DNA from: Amycolatopsis bullii
Lineage (GTDB): Bacteria > Actinomycetota > Actinomycetes > Mycobacteriales > Pseudonocardiaceae
DNA length: 64,000 nt
Direction of reading: 5' to 3'
NCBI RefSeq assembly: GCF_014654205.1
Contig: NZ_BNAW01000012.1
Span: forward strand, 1 to 64,000
In this document: positions 35,734-44,818 of the stretch, piece after piece
Numbering within the stretch: the stretch's first letter is position 1
Layout: the number at the start of each line of letters is the position of its first letter
Notes under the pieces: model-generated
Told to the model about the DNA's origin: nothing
The model's database searches: none
The model's input: the letters and a program-made list of their open reading frames with translations, nothing else
Translations under genes and position numbers: made by a program

Positions 35734-36597
35734 ATGCGCGCACTGCGGACGGCAAGTCTGCTCGCCCTCACCACCGCCACCCTGCTCGCCGCCACCGGCG
35801 TGGCCGCTGCGCACGGCGCCCGCTGGCAGCAGGTCGGCCACACCACCGCCGAGAACCGGATCAGCGGGGAAGGCCTCGCGACCCTCCGGCTGCCCGGCCA
35901 CGCCCCCGAGATCGTCTACCGCAACGGCGCCACCATCCCGCAGCCGCTCAAGGACAAGGGCTGGGGCCACGTCGGCGACCCCGACTCCCTGCGCGGCTAC
36001 GTCTTCGACGTCTACCAGGACACCCGCACCGCGACGCCCACGACCAAGATGTACCTGGTCACCCAGCCCGACGGGACGACGACGGAGTTCGTCCACCCGC
36101 TGCAGCCCGACGAGCCCGCCGCCAACGCGAACGCCCAGGTCGCGGCCACCCCCGACGGGCAGTGGCTCGTCTCCGGCCCGCTGGGCGAGGTCGACCGTCT
36201 CTTCGTCTCGCCGACGCCCTTCCTGAACCCGCGCGGCCCGCGGCAGGCGGGCGATCTCCCGGTCGCCGCGCGCATCCACCTCGACCACCACATCCGCAGC
36301 GCCCAGGGGTGCGACTTCGTCGGCGCGACCCGCCTGATCTGCGCCACCAGCGACCCGTACAACGACCTGTACCCGACGAACCTGCAGCTCCTGCAGATCG
36401 ACCTCGCGCGACCGCTGACCGGCCGCGACGTCACCGCGCGGGTGCACGAGCTCGGCCAGGTCCCGCTGGTCAGCACCTGCACGGGGACCTTCACGCCGGA
36501 AGGCGTCGACTACGACGACGGCGTGCTGCGCGTCGAGGTCGTGCCGCCGTCACCCTGCAACACGGTGACCGACGTCTATTCGTTCGAACGCCGCTGA
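35734..36597 (+). CDS. Secreted protein of unknown function
   Basis: A 287-residue protein with a typical Sec signal ([20 protein letters not shown], cleavage after AHGA or AAA). The mature part is strand-rich with repeated blade-like motifs ([45 protein letters not shown]), compatible with a beta-propeller. Three conserved-looking Cys pairs ([19 protein letters not shown]) suggest disulphides outside the cell. GAGGAGCGC precedes the ATG. It is 23 bases before hisH but hisH has its own -10 element, so it is a separate unit. Confidence 0.75.
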   Translation: MRALRTASLLALTTATLLAATGVAAAHGARWQQVGHTTAENRISGEGLATLRLPGHAPEIVYRNGATIPQPLKDKGWGHVGDPDSLRGYVFDVYQDTRTATPTTKMYLVTQPDGTTTEFVHPLQPDEPAANANAQVAATPDGQWLVSGPLGEVDRLFVSPTPFLNPRGPRQAGDLPVAARIHLDHHIRSAQGCDFVGATRLICATSDPYNDLYPTNLQLLQIDLARPLTGRDVTARVHELGQVPLVSTCTGTFTPEGVDYDDGVLRVEVVPPSPCNTVTDVYSFERR

Positions 36598-36607
36598 GCG
36601 CGACGGC

Positions 36608-36613
36608 TACGCT
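36608..36613 (+). promoter_or_regulatory. -10 element for leaderless hisH transcript
   Basis: TACGCT followed by seven bases and GTG 36621. Confidence 0.5.
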
Positions 36614-36620
36614 GGGTGGC

Positions 36621-37247
36621 GTGTCTCGTGTGGTGATCCTCGACTACGGTTCCGGCAACCTCCGCTCCGCCGAACGCGCTGTGACGCGCGCCGGGGCCGA
36701 CGTCGAGGTCACCGCCGACCCGCATGCCGCCGTCGAAGCCGATGGGCTGGTCGTGCCCGGCGTCGGCGCCTACTCCGCCTGCATGGCCGGGCTGCTCGAC
36801 GTGCAGGGCCACCGGATCATCGGGAAGCGGCTGGCCGGCGGGCGTCCCGTGCTCGGCATCTGCGTCGGCATGCAGATCCTCTTCTCCCGCGGGGTCGAGC
36901 ACGGCGAGGAGACCGAGGGCACCGGGGAATGGCCCGGCGTCGTCGACCGGCTGCACGCCGACGTCCTGCCGCACATGGGGTGGAACACCGTGCGCGCGCC
37001 CGCGGACTCGCAGCTGTTCGCCGGGCTCGACCCGGAGGAGCGGTTCTACTTCGTGCACTCCTACGCGGCGCGCAAGTGGGAGCTCGACGGCCTGGCGGGG
37101 CAGGAACCGAAGGTCACCTGGGCCCACCACGGCGAGGACTTCGTCGCCGCGGTCGAGAACGGGCCGCTGTGGGCCACCCAGTTCCACCCGGAGAAGTCCG
37201 GGGACGCCGGGGCGCAGCTGCTGCGCAACTGGCTGGCGACCCTCTGA
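36621..37247 (+). CDS. hisH: Imidazole glycerol phosphate synthase glutaminase subunit
   Basis: A 208-residue class I glutamine amidotransferase. The nucleophile Cys lies in [10 protein letters not shown] and the His/Glu pair in [20 protein letters not shown] is the HisH N-terminal signature. It releases ammonia from glutamine for the cyclase HisF, which is encoded 9.4 kb away at 46.7 kb rather than next to it. It starts at GTG with a leaderless -10 seven bases upstream. hisA follows after 36 bases with its own leaderless promoter. Confidence 0.95.
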   Translation: MSRVVILDYGSGNLRSAERAVTRAGADVEVTADPHAAVEADGLVVPGVGAYSACMAGLLDVQGHRIIGKRLAGGRPVLGICVGMQILFSRGVEHGEETEGTGEWPGVVDRLHADVLPHMGWNTVRAPADSQLFAGLDPEERFYFVHSYAARKWELDGLAGQEPKVTWAHHGEDFVAAVENGPLWATQFHPEKSGDAGAQLLRNWLATL

Positions 37248-37270
37248 CCGGGTGATCCGGGGCGCCGCCC

Positions 37271-37276
37271 TAGAGT
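37271..37276 (+). promoter_or_regulatory. -10 element for leaderless hisA transcript
   Basis: TAGAGT followed by seven bases and GTG 37284. Confidence 0.5.
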
Positions 37277-37283
37277 TACCCGC

Positions 37284-38021
37284 GTGACTTTCACGCTGCT
37301 TCCCGCCGTTGATGTGGCCGATGGCCAGGCCGTGCGACTCGTCCAGGGCGAGGCCGGCACCGAGACCTCCTATGGCAGCCCGCTCGAGGCCGCGCTCGCC
37401 TGGCAGCGCGACGGCGCCGAGTGGATCCACCTGGTCGACCTCGACGCCGCCTTCGGCAAGGGCAGCAACCGCGAGCTGCTCGCCGAGGTCGTCGGACGGC
37501 TCGACGTGCAGGTCGAGCTCTCCGGCGGCATCCGCGACGACGCGTCGCTGAAAGCCGCCCTGGACACCGGGGCCCGCCGGGTCAACCTCGGCACCGCCGC
37601 GCTCGAGGACCCGGAGTGGACGGCCCGGGTCATCGGCGAGTACGGCGACCGCGTCGCGATCGGCCTCGACGTGCGGATCACCGAGGCCGGCCACCGGCTC
37701 TCCGCCCGCGGCTGGACCTCCGACGGCGGCGACCTCTGGGACGTCCTGGAGCGCCTGGACCGCGACGGCGCGTCCCGGTACGTCGTCACCGACGTCAGCA
37801 AGGACGGCACGCTGCGCGGCCCGAACCTCGACCTCCTGCGCGACGTCGTCGCCCGCACCGACGCGCCGGTGATCGCCTCCGGCGGGGTGTCGAGCGTGGC
37901 GGACCTCGTCGCGCTCGCGGGCTTGGCCGCCGACGGTGTCGAAGGCTCGATCGTCGGGAAGGCGCTCTACGCCGGCGCGTTCACGCTGCCGGAAGCCCTT
38001 GCGGCGGTCGCGAAGGCCTAG
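37284..38021 (+). CDS. priA: Phosphoribosyl isomerase A (bifunctional HisA/TrpF, PriA)
   Basis: A 245-residue TIM-barrel isomerase. Catalytic Asp residues appear in [13 protein letters not shown] and [14 protein letters not shown]. In actinobacteria this HisA-type enzyme also isomerises phosphoribosylanthranilate, replacing TrpF. That fits the trp genes at 53-58 kb, where trpF is missing. It starts at GTG with a seven-base leaderless spacing. Its stop and the stop of the convergent SDR share the tetranucleotide CTAG. Dual substrate use is inferred from family and context. Confidence 0.93.
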   Translation: MTFTLLPAVDVADGQAVRLVQGEAGTETSYGSPLEAALAWQRDGAEWIHLVDLDAAFGKGSNRELLAEVVGRLDVQVELSGGIRDDASLKAALDTGARRVNLGTAALEDPEWTARVIGEYGDRVAIGLDVRITEAGHRLSARGWTSDGGDLWDVLERLDRDGASRYVVTDVSKDGTLRGPNLDLLRDVVARTDAPVIASGGVSSVADLVALAGLAADGVEGSIVGKALYAGAFTLPEALAAVAKA

Positions 38022-38731
38022 GCGAGCAGGGACACCGCGGTCCGGCGGGGCAGCAGCCCCGCGGCCGCGGTGAACACGGCGTTCGCGCGCCCTGAAACGA
38101 TCGTGGGGCCTTCACGGCGGCGGACCGCTCGCAGGGCCCGTGCTGCGACGTCTTCCGGGGTCTGCACCAGCCACGAGGGAACGCCGTCCGCGCCCTGGGA
38201 CTCGGTCCTGGTCACTCCCGGGCACAGCGCCAGCACGTGCACGCCACGGGCTTTCTGTTCGTGCCACAGAGTTTCGGAGAACGACGTCACGAACGCCTTG
38301 GTGGCGCTGTAGACGCCGAGTCCCGGCTTGGGCGTGCGCCCCAGTGTCGACGAGACGTTCACCAGCGCGGCGCCCGGCTGCGCCGAGGCGAGGAACGCGT
38401 GGGCGAGCGTCACCACCGCGCGGCAGTTGAGGTCCAGCACGGTCAGCGAGTCCTCGAGTGAGGTCTCCGCGAAGCCGCCGTGCACCGCGACGCCCGCGTT
38501 GTTCACCAGCAGCGTGTACGGCTCGGTCAACCGCTCGACGGTGGCCTGCAGGCCTCCGCGGGTGGTCAGGTCCGCGGCCAGGTGGTCGTGGCCCGGCCCG
38601 AGTTCGGCCAGGAGACCGGCGAGGCGGTCTTCGCGGCGCGCCACGGCCGTCACCGCGTAGCCCGCCGCGGCCAGCGTTGTCGCGAACGCCCGGCCGATGC
38701 CCGCGCTCGCTCCCGTCACCAGCGCCTTCAC
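38018..38731 (-). CDS. SDR-family oxidoreductase
   Basis: A 237-residue short-chain dehydrogenase. The nucleotide loop [23 protein letters not shown] and the catalytic YSATKAF (Tyr-x3-Lys) with Ser in NVSSTLG are all present, so the active site is complete. The start is GTG 38731, four bases inside the end of the SnoaL-like gene. The pair is divergent from a MarR regulator, which probably controls both. The substrate is unknown. Confidence 0.88.
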   Translation of the reverse strand: MKALVTGASAGIGRAFATTLAAAGYAVTAVARREDRLAGLLAELGPGHDHLAADLTTRGGLQATVERLTEPYTLLVNNAGVAVHGGFAETSLEDSLTVLDLNCRAVVTLAHAFLASAQPGAALVNVSSTLGRTPKPGLGVYSATKAFVTSFSETLWHEQKARGVHVLALCPGVTRTESQGADGVPSWLVQTPEDVAARALRAVRRREGPTIVSGRANAVFTAAAGLLPRRTAVSLLA

Positions 38732-39165
38732 CGCTTCGGCTTCGTTTCCGGCGCGAACGCGAACGAGACGCGCTCCATCAGCGGCTTGCGCCGGGTGTTG
38801 TGGAAGGCCGCGACGAGCCAGCGGCCGCCGTCGCGGACCAGCGTGTACGTCTGCACCTTGGACAGCTTCTTCGGCGCGTCGCCCTTGTATGTGTCGCCGT
38901 TGGTGCTCACTACCGCGACGTCCGCGCCGAGGAACCGCACGTCCAGGACCTCGTGCGCGAGCCGGGTGCCCTTGAGGAACTTCTCGAACAGGACGCGGTG
39001 GCTGCCCGCGATGTCGTCGCGGCCCGAGTACCGCGTACCGACGAAGGTCACGTACGTCGCGTCTTCGGTGAAGTGCGCGCCGTACGCGTCGGCGTCGCCA
39101 CGGCCCCATGCGTCGGCGAGCGAGTCGAGCACGGCGGTGACGGCTGTCCGGTCGGTGGTCATCAT
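38728..39165 (-). CDS. SnoaL-like / SgcJ-type small enzyme
   Basis: A 145-residue protein of the SnoaL-like NTF2 fold family (MTTDRTAVTAVLDSLADAWG, DAYGAHFTEDATYVTFVGTR, GGRWLVAAFHNTR). SgcJ/EcaC-like members catalyse small steps in metabolite pathways or have no known activity. Its TGA overlaps the SDR start (GTGA), forming a two-gene operon. It is divergent from the MarR gene with the operator in the 73-base gap. Confidence 0.8.
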   Translation of the reverse strand: MMTTDRTAVTAVLDSLADAWGRGDADAYGAHFTEDATYVTFVGTRYSGRDDIAGSHRVLFEKFLKGTRLAHEVLDVRFLGADVAVVSTNGDTYKGDAPKKLSKVQTYTLVRDGGRWLVAAFHNTRRKPLMERVSFAFAPETKPKR

Positions 39166-39198
39166 GGTCGTCTCCTATACTTAGCTTCATGTGTGCAG

Positions 39199-39218
39199 TA
39201 TCTGCACGCATGCAGATA
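39199..39218. promoter_or_regulatory. MarR-type operator
   Basis: Eight-base perfect arms TATCTGCA and TGCAGATA around CGCA lie in the gap between the divergent SnoaL/SDR operon and the MarR gene. Shape and position fit a MarR-family site controlling both directions. Confidence 0.7.
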
Positions 39219-39238
39219 TTATCCAGGAGGAGGATCCG

Positions 39239-39691
39239 GTGGCAAGGGAACGGCACGTGGTGTTCCGGCGGTACCTGGACGCGGTGGGGCTGCACGGCCT
39301 GGCCGGCGCGGAGGCGGCCGGGCTGCACGCCACCGAGTGGTACGCGCTCAGCCTGCTCGATCTCGAAGGCGCACTGACCTCGGGCGAGCTGTCCGCGCGC
39401 ACGGGGCTCACCACGGGCGCGACGACCCGGCTGATCGACCGGCTGGAGCGCGCCGGCTACGTCCGCCGCGCGGCCGACCCGGCCGACCGCCGCAAGGTGG
39501 TGGTGGAGCCGGTGCCGGACGCGCTCGCCGACATCGAAGCGATCGTCGGGCCGGCGCGCGGGCGGATCGCCGAGGTCATCGGCCGGTATTCACCGGCGGA
39601 GCAGGAGGTGCTGTTCGACTACTTCGCGCGGGCGGCGCCGGCTTACCGGGAAGCGTCGGAGGAGATCCGGGCGGCGACGCGGGGGCGGTAG
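39239..39691 (+). CDS. MarR-family regulator
   Basis: A 150-residue protein with a winged-helix domain: LTSGELSARTGLTTGATTRL then IDRLERAGYVRRAADPADRR, the MarR recognition helix and wing. It starts at GTG 39239 behind AGGAGGAGG. It is divergent from the SnoaL/SDR pair. Its last 49 bases overlap the convergent reductase gene, which is an unusually long overlap. The ligand is unknown. Confidence 0.88.
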   Translation: MARERHVVFRRYLDAVGLHGLAGAEAAGLHATEWYALSLLDLEGALTSGELSARTGLTTGATTRLIDRLERAGYVRRAADPADRRKVVVEPVPDALADIEAIVGPARGRIAEVIGRYSPAEQEVLFDYFARAAPAYREASEEIRAATRGR

Positions 39692-40248
39692 GTGGTGATC
39701 GTGCCGCCGTGGCCGAACGTCAGGACCTCCACGGGCGTGAACGCGCGCGGCCCGAAGCCGTCGCGGAACATCGGCACGCCGCCGCCCGCGGCCACCGGGT
39801 AGGACTTGACCACCAGTTCGTCGATCTCCGGCAGCAGCTGCCCGGCCAGGTCCGCGCCGCCGCACAGCCAGATGTCCAAGCCGTCCTCGGCCTTGAGCTG
39901 CCGCGCGAGCGCCAGCGGGTCGCCGGGCACGAGGGTGACGGCCGGGTCGGCCTCGGTCAGCGACCGCGAGACGACGTACTGCCGCAGGTGCGGGTACGGG
40001 TCGGGCACGCCTTCGGCCAGCGGGATCGAGTAGGTGGTCCGGCCCATGATCACCGTGTCGTACCGCTTGTTCGGGGTGTCCACGGCCATTCCGATGAGTG
40101 GCCGGATGTGCGCCGGCATGGTCTCCGGGAATTCCGCGCGCACATGGGTCACCATGTCCGGGTCGAGCGGGTGGAAATCCGTCTCCCCGCCCGGTCCGGC
40201 GATCATGCCGTCGATGCTGACGCCGATGAAGTACACGAGCTTGCGCAT
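39643..40248 (-). CDS. DHFR/RibD C-terminal-family reductase
   Basis: A 201-residue protein beginning MRKLVYFIGVSIDGMIAGPG. TVIMGRTTYSIPL and DIWLCGGADLAGQLLPEIDE are the nucleotide- and substrate-binding blocks of the RibD C-terminal/dihydrofolate-reductase-like family. These actinobacterial homologues are often single-domain NADPH reductases of unknown substrate. It is divergent from a TetR regulator. Its 3' end overlaps the MarR gene by 49 bases. Confidence 0.85.
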   Translation of the reverse strand: MRKLVYFIGVSIDGMIAGPGGETDFHPLDPDMVTHVRAEFPETMPAHIRPLIGMAVDTPNKRYDTVIMGRTTYSIPLAEGVPDPYPHLRQYVVSRSLTEADPAVTLVPGDPLALARQLKAEDGLDIWLCGGADLAGQLLPEIDELVVKSYPVAAGGGVPMFRDGFGPRAFTPVEVLTFGHGGTITTYRPRVAARISSDASR

Positions 40249-40304
40249 GCTGCCCCCTGCCGGATGAACTCCGGATGTAGTACTTTGAACGAAGTGGTTG
40301 GAAC

Positions 40305-40316
40305 CGTAGTACTACG
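40305..40316. promoter_or_regulatory. TetR-type operator
   Basis: A perfect 12-base palindrome CGTAGTACTACG lies in the 88-base divergent region, with a half-copy GTAGTAC at 40277. It most likely binds the TetR encoded at 40337 and controls both genes. Confidence 0.65.
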
Positions 40317-40336
40317 TTTGGAGTGGTGTCAACGTC

Positions 40337-40930
40337 ATGGTGCGACGCAATCCCGAGCGGCGGGCCGCCCTGCTCGACGCCGCGATCGAAGTCCTCGCCC
40401 ACGAAGGCGCGCGGGGCCTGACCTTCCGCGCGGTCGACCAGCAGGCCGGGGTGCCGGTCGGCACGGCCTCCAACTACTTCTCCAGCCGCGGCGAAATCCT
40501 CAAGCACGCGGGGGAGCGGGTCTACGAACGGCTGGTGGACGACGCGGTGATCGCGGGCGGCCTCGAAGGGCCGCGCGACCGGGCTCGCGTCACGCAGCTG
40601 ATGCACGAACTCGTCGACCGCGTCGCCGCGTTCCCCACGGGGTTCCTCGCGCTGCTGGAACTGCGGCTCGAAGCCGCGCGCCGTCCGGAGCTGCGGGAGG
40701 TGCTGACCCGCCGGATCCGCGCGGACGTCGACTTCAACGTCGAGTACCACGAGAAGTCCGGCCTGCCCGGCGACGGCACGATGGTGGTCCTGCTGTGGCT
40801 GGCGCTGAACTGGCTGATCATGGAACGGCTGACGCTGCCGGACCTGTTCACCGACGAGCAGCGCCGCGACCTCGTCACGGCGCTGGTCGAGCGGCTGCTG
40901 GCCGGGCAGCCGGCATTACCTCCGGCGTAA
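40337..40930 (+). CDS. TetR-family regulator
   Basis: A 197-residue protein. HTH: ALLDAAIEVLAHEGARGLTF then AVDQQAGVPVGTASNYFSSR. The ligand-binding domain is helical (LLELRLEAARRPELREVLTR). It is divergent from the DHFR-like reductase with a palindrome between them. The ATG follows GGAGTGGTG. The downstream DUF1330 gene may be in the same transcript. Confidence 0.88.
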   Translation: MVRRNPERRAALLDAAIEVLAHEGARGLTFRAVDQQAGVPVGTASNYFSSRGEILKHAGERVYERLVDDAVIAGGLEGPRDRARVTQLMHELVDRVAAFPTGFLALLELRLEAARRPELREVLTRRIRADVDFNVEYHEKSGLPGDGTMVVLLWLALNWLIMERLTLPDLFTDEQRRDLVTALVERLLAGQPALPPA

Positions 40931-40986
40931 TCGACGCCGAGCACGCGAGCGGCGAGGATTTCCTTACGCCAGACGAAAGGAACGCC

Positions 40987-41328
40987 ATGACCGCCTACGG
41001 ACTCGCCCACCTGCGCCCGCCCGCCGTACTGCCGGAGGAGGTCTTCGAGTACCTGGAGCGCATCCAGGCGACACTCGACCCGTACGGCGGCAGGTTCCTC
41101 GTGCACGGCGCGCCGGTGCAGGTCAAGGAGGGCGAGTGGGCTGGTGGGCTCGTGCTCATCGAGTTCCCGAGCCTCGCTGCGGCGCACGAGTGGTACGACT
41201 CGCCCGCCTACCGTGAGATTCTGCGGCTGCGCGCGGACCACATCCCCGGTGACCTGATCGTCGTCGAGGGCTGCGGACCCGACCACGACTCCGCCGCGAT
41301 GGCCGCGGCCCTGCGCGCCGCCGCTTGA
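40987..41328 (+). CDS. DUF1330-family small protein
   Basis: A 113-residue protein with the DUF1330 ferredoxin-like fold (FEYLERIQATLDPYGGRFLV, AGGLVLIEFPSLAAAHEWYD, YREILRLRADHIPGDLIVVE). AAAGGA lies six bases before the ATG. Members of this family are small dimeric proteins of unclear role. It lies 56 bases after tetR, so it could be an independent unit. Confidence 0.8.
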   Translation: MTAYGLAHLRPPAVLPEEVFEYLERIQATLDPYGGRFLVHGAPVQVKEGEWAGGLVLIEFPSLAAAHEWYDSPAYREILRLRADHIPGDLIVVEGCGPDHDSAAMAAALRAAA

Positions 41329-41377
41329 GGCCGAAAAGCGGCTGACAGCGGCCCGTGACCGTCGTAGGTTGCCGCGG

Positions 41378-41851
41378 GTGGAGGAGATCGTCACCCAGCT
41401 CGAAATGACCGCCGCGAGTCAGCTCAACCCCGCGCCGCTCGTCGACGGCGTTGCGCTGCGGACCACCGGGCCGGGGCCGCTGATCCGCGAGCTGCACGTC
41501 CGGATCGGGACGCCGTACCGGTGGCCGAGCGCCACGCGCGGGGACGGCGAATGGGCGCGCTGGCTCGCCGAGCCCCGCGAATACCGGCTGATCGAGTACC
41601 GCGGCGAAATCGCCGGCGTCGCGGATTTCGCGGCGCAGCCCGGCGGTGACGTCGAGATCACCACGTTCGGCCTGGTGCCGGAGTTCGTCGGCAAAGGACT
41701 CGGCGGGTTCGCGCTCACCCTCGTCGTCGCCGACGCCTGGGCGCTGCCGGGGACGCGGCGCGTCTGGCTGCACACCTCGACCCTCGACCACCCGAACGCG
41801 CTGCCGAACTACCTGCGGCGCGGTTTCCGCAGCTTCAGCCGTCCAGTTTGA
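41378..41851 (+). CDS. GNAT-family acetyltransferase
   Basis: A 157-residue protein with acetyl-CoA binding loop VPEFVGKGLGGFALTLVV and the beta-bulge strand VEITTFGLVP. It transfers an acetyl group to an amine substrate that cannot be identified. It starts at GTG 41378, exactly seven bases after TAGGTT, so it is leaderless. Its end overlaps the convergent PPOX gene by 17 bases. Confidence 0.85.
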   Translation: MEEIVTQLEMTAASQLNPAPLVDGVALRTTGPGPLIRELHVRIGTPYRWPSATRGDGEWARWLAEPREYRLIEYRGEIAGVADFAAQPGGDVEITTFGLVPEFVGKGLGGFALTLVVADAWALPGTRRVWLHTSTLDHPNALPNYLRRGFRSFSRPV

Positions 41852-42221
41852 CCGCGATGCCGACGGTCCGGTCCGCCGGCCCGCGCAGCTTCGAGAAGAA
41901 CATCGTGACGCGCCCGACGATGCCGTACTTGCGGGCGATCGCCCGGCGGACCCGCTCGGTTTCGGCGGCGTCCAGCAGCCGGGCCTGCCCGGACACCTTC
42001 GCGCCGTGCGTCTTCTGCCCGCGCAGGTCGCACGCCTGGACCTCGACCCGGCCGTCGTTGCGGATGCGCTTGACCTTGCCGGCCTTCCGCTCCGACCACA
42101 GCACGAGCTCGCCGTCCTGGCCGGCCACCCAGAGCGGGGTCGGCACGGCCCGCCCGTCGCGCCGGAACGTGGTCAGGACGACGTAGCGCTCGGCGGCGAG
42201 GCGGTCGGTCTCGGAGGTCAT
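41835..42221 (-). CDS. PPOX-class F420-dependent oxidoreductase
   Basis: A 128-residue protein with the split beta-barrel of the PNP/PPOX family (ERYVVLTTFRRDGRAVPTPL, VEVQACDLRGQKTHGAKVSG). Small actinobacterial members use coenzyme F420 (e.g. FDOR-type). A TACGGT element six bases upstream of the ATG suggests its own leaderless promoter. Its ATG also overlaps the end of the upstream glycolipid-binding gene (ATGA), so both modes of expression are possible. Confidence 0.85.
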   Translation of the reverse strand: MTSETDRLAAERYVVLTTFRRDGRAVPTPLWVAGQDGELVLWSERKAGKVKRIRNDGRVEVQACDLRGQKTHGAKVSGQARLLDAAETERVRRAIARKYGIVGRVTMFFSKLRGPADRTVGIAVKLDG

Positions 42222-42784
42222 GCGCCCACCGTAGCCGGGTGGCGGACGGCGATGCCGGGGTAGCGGGTGATCAGGCCCGTGTCGTCGTATTCGAGGACGC
42301 AGGCGAAGCCGAACGCCGGCGCCGCGTAGCCGTACCGGCCCGGGCCCAGGCGCTCGTAGGTCTGCTCGAGCCGGTCGACGCCGAGATCGGCCGCCCGGAC
42401 GTAGGCGGCCGGCGCCTCGGCCCGGCCGCCGTCCGCCAGGGCGAGCCGGTGCACCGGGAAGGTGTTCGTCATCGCGGACGCCTCCAGGTCGAGGTCGAGG
42501 CAGCCGTCCAGGTGCGGCGCGGGCCGCCCGTCGAGCCGCCAGTGCCCGCGGCCGTCCGCTTCGACCGTCAGATCCGGCCCGCCGAGACCACCGATCCGCG
42601 CCGCGCGCAGTGTCCACTGTGGACTTACCGTGAGGGAGTACCGCACCGCCCACGCGACGCCGTCCTCGACCGCGGTCGTGGCGCCTTCGACCAGCCAGCC
42701 GCCTTCGTGGCGGCGGAAGCGGGTCACTTCGAAGCCGGTGCGGGCGTCTTCGTGCCGCCAGGCGGCGCTGCCCGGAAAAGTCAT
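42218..42784 (-). CDS. Putative glycolipid-binding domain protein (DUF1089-like)
   Basis: A 188-residue protein with strand-rich sequence (RRHEGGWLVEGATTAVEDGV, WTLRAARIGGLGGPDLTVEA) and DLDLEASAMTNTFPVHRL, typical of the glycolipid_bind family (PF06475). Ligand binding is inferred from family; no membrane segment or signal is seen. The ATG at 42784 follows a TACGGT -10 by five bases. It is coupled to the F420 enzyme downstream. Confidence 0.8.
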   Translation of the reverse strand: MTFPGSAAWRHEDARTGFEVTRFRRHEGGWLVEGATTAVEDGVAWAVRYSLTVSPQWTLRAARIGGLGGPDLTVEADGRGHWRLDGRPAPHLDGCLDLDLEASAMTNTFPVHRLALADGGRAEAPAAYVRAADLGVDRLEQTYERLGPGRYGYAAPAFGFACVLEYDDTGLITRYPGIAVRHPATVGA

Positions 42785-42917
42785 GTTCCACCGTAACCCC
42801 GGCCCGGGACTGCTTACGCCTTTTGGCGCCGAAACCCCACTCGCCCGGCCGAAGCGTTTCAACACCTGTGCCTGCAACGCTTTACCTGCTGGATTTCCCG
42901 CACACTGGAGGGCGTAG

Positions 42918-43854
42918 ATGGCGGTCGGACAGCAGGTACCGGTTCATCCTCGAGCAAGTTTCTTCGGCGCCGGGCCATACCCCGCGCGCCGGGCGGCCAT
43001 CGCGGTCGCCGCGGTCGTGGCGGGCTTCGTGCTGACCGCGATCTGGTCGGCGCCGTTCGTCGACTCCGTGATCGGGGACAGCGTCGCCAACGGACTCCTC
43101 GGCCACGACGCCAAAGCCACCCCGATCAGCGGGGTTCTCGCTGGGACCCTCTTCGCGTTCGTCTCGGGCCTCGCAGGCTCCTTCACCGCCTGCAACATCG
43201 CCGCTTTCGGCGCCGTCGCGCCGCTGGTGGGCGAGCAAACGAACGAAAAGCGCAGCGCGCTCAAGCCGCTCGGCTGGATCGCGGCCGGCATGCTCACCGT
43301 GTCGATCGTCTACGGCGTCATCGTCGCGCTCGTCGGCACGCGGATGCCGCAGTTCGACACCTCCAAGACCACCGGGCTCCCCGCGCAGCATCCAGTCCAT
43401 GATCGCCTTCGGCGTCGTCGGCCTGGTCTTCCTGCTGATGGGCCTGATCGCCCTCGGCATCCTCCGGAACCCGTTCGAAAGCTTCACCCGCCGCCACCCC
43501 GCCGCGCCGCTGGTGCTGATGGGCGCGCTCATCGGCGGGTTCCTCATCGGGCGGCCGTACCCGCTGTTCCGGATCATGTTCCGCGACGCCGCCGAGCAGC
43601 ACAACGTGCTCTACGGCGCCGCCGCGTTCGCGCTGCAGTCGCTCGGCAACATCGTCGTCATGGCGGTGCTGTTCCTGGTCCTGACCTACGCCACGGGCGG
43701 CCGCGTACAGCGCTGGCTGGCCGCGAAACCGGCGCGGATCGCGACGGTGACCGGCGCGGCCCTGCTCGTCGGCGGCACGTTCACGCTGCTCTACTGGGAC
43801 GTCCGCGTGCTGGGCAGGCTCGGGTACATCTGGTTTCCGATGATCAACTGGTAG
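42918..43854 (+). pseudogene. Frameshifted membrane protein, DsbD/CcdA-like
   Basis: The frame from ATG 42918 reads a membrane protein (YPARRAAIAVAAVVAGFVLT ... FAFVSGLAGSFTACNIAAFG ... GWIAAGMLTVSIVYGVIVAL) up to about TGLPAQ, then loses sense at 43390. The next frame continues it as SIQSMIAFGVVGLVFLLMGL to FPMINW, stop 43854. One base is missing or extra in CCCGCGCAGCATCC. The joined product would be about 310 residues with seven or more membrane segments. A GGAGGG ribosome site precedes the ATG. The frameshift may be real decay or a sequencing error. Confidence 0.75.
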
Positions 43855-44818
43855 TCCCGAGCCAGCGGTAGTCGGGCGCCGGGTCGAGCTGGACGCCGTT
43901 CGCGACGGCGATCAGCTCGGCCTCCGGCCGTGCCCCCGACACCCGCAGCCAGCGTCCCGACGGCAGCCGCACGAAGACCATCGCCTCCCGCCCGTTCGCC
44001 GGCGCGACGAAGAAGCCCTCACCACCGCGGACGGTCACCGACACCGCCTTGTCCGGACTGGGCGGGTTCGGGCCCGCCACCACCCGCACCACCGGGACCG
44101 ACGGCCGGGCCGGGTCGGCCGCGGTCAGCTCGGTGCTCGCGGTGCCGGCCCCGGTGCCCTGCACCGCGGCCGAACGTTCGGCCAGCCCCGCCGGCAGCGG
44201 GCCGAACCGCACCTCACCGCGGACACCGACCGGCTCGGCGGTGACCGAGTCCGCGATCCGCTGGGCGACCGTGCGGGCGTCCCGGAGCCCGGCGACGGAC
44301 ACGACGAGCACGTGCCGGTCGTCGGCCAGCCAGGTCAGCTGCGCGGCCTCGCCGGAGCCGGTGAGCATGGCGACCCGGCCGTGCACCAGCGCCTGGTCCT
44401 TGATCGACGCGATCTTCAGCGCGGTCTGCGACCACTCCGGGTCGGCGGTGGAGTAGGCCTGCAGCGTGATCGACGCGGGGCCGTCGAGCCACCGCCGGAC
44501 CTGCGGGGCGGTCCCGGGCCCGCCTTCGCGGTGCTGCTCGGTGAAGCCGTCCGGCAGCCACTCCGGGCCGTAGCCGAGCACCGGGCGGCCCGCGGCCGGC
44601 GTCAGGTCCGTGCTGGTCAGCAGCTGGATGCCGGAGAAGGCGCCGACCACCACCACGACCACCGCGGCGGCGACCAGGGCCAGCCGGGTCGCCGGACGGC
44701 GCTTGCGCCCGGCGCGGGCGAGCGCGTCGCGCACCGCGTGGCCCTCCGGGGCACGGGCGGCGAGGCGGTCCAGGCTGTCCCGGATCAGCGTCTCGGTCTC
44801 GGACTCGCTGCGGGTCAT
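43844..44818 (-). CDS. Single-pass membrane protein, sigma-factor partner
   Basis: A 324-residue protein. The N-terminal ~50 residues are acidic and cytoplasmic (SESETETLIRDSLDRLAARA); one membrane segment follows (LALVAAAVVVVVVGAFSGI), then a large extracytoplasmic domain with strand repeats. The ATG overlaps the sigma factor stop (ATGA). This is the usual arrangement of an ECF/SigE-family sigma factor and its anti-sigma-like or regulatory membrane protein. Sequestration is inferred, since no zinc-binding anti-sigma motif is visible. The end overlaps the frameshifted gene by 11 bases. Confidence 0.75.
   Translation of the reverse strand: MTRSESETETLIRDSLDRLAARAPEGHAVRDALARAGRKRRPATRLALVAAAVVVVVVGAFSGIQLLTSTDLTPAAGRPVLGYGPEWLPDGFTEQHREGGPGTAPQVRRWLDGPASITLQAYSTADPEWSQTALKIASIKDQALVHGRVAMLTGSGEAAQLTWLADDRHVLVVSVAGLRDARTVAQRIADSVTAEPVGVRGEVRFGPLPAGLAERSAAVQGTGAGTASTELTAADPARPSVPVVRVVAGPNPPSPDKAVSVTVRGGEGFFVAPANGREAMVFVRLPSGRWLRVSGARPEAELIAVANGVQLDPAPDYRWLGTTS

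Noticed and set aside
38458-41328. A ~956-codon plus-strand open frame crossing the SDR, SnoaL, MarR, DHFR-like and TetR region
   Set aside because: Its translation has no domain pattern and overlaps five genes that have correct motifs and codon bias. It is a shadow frame.
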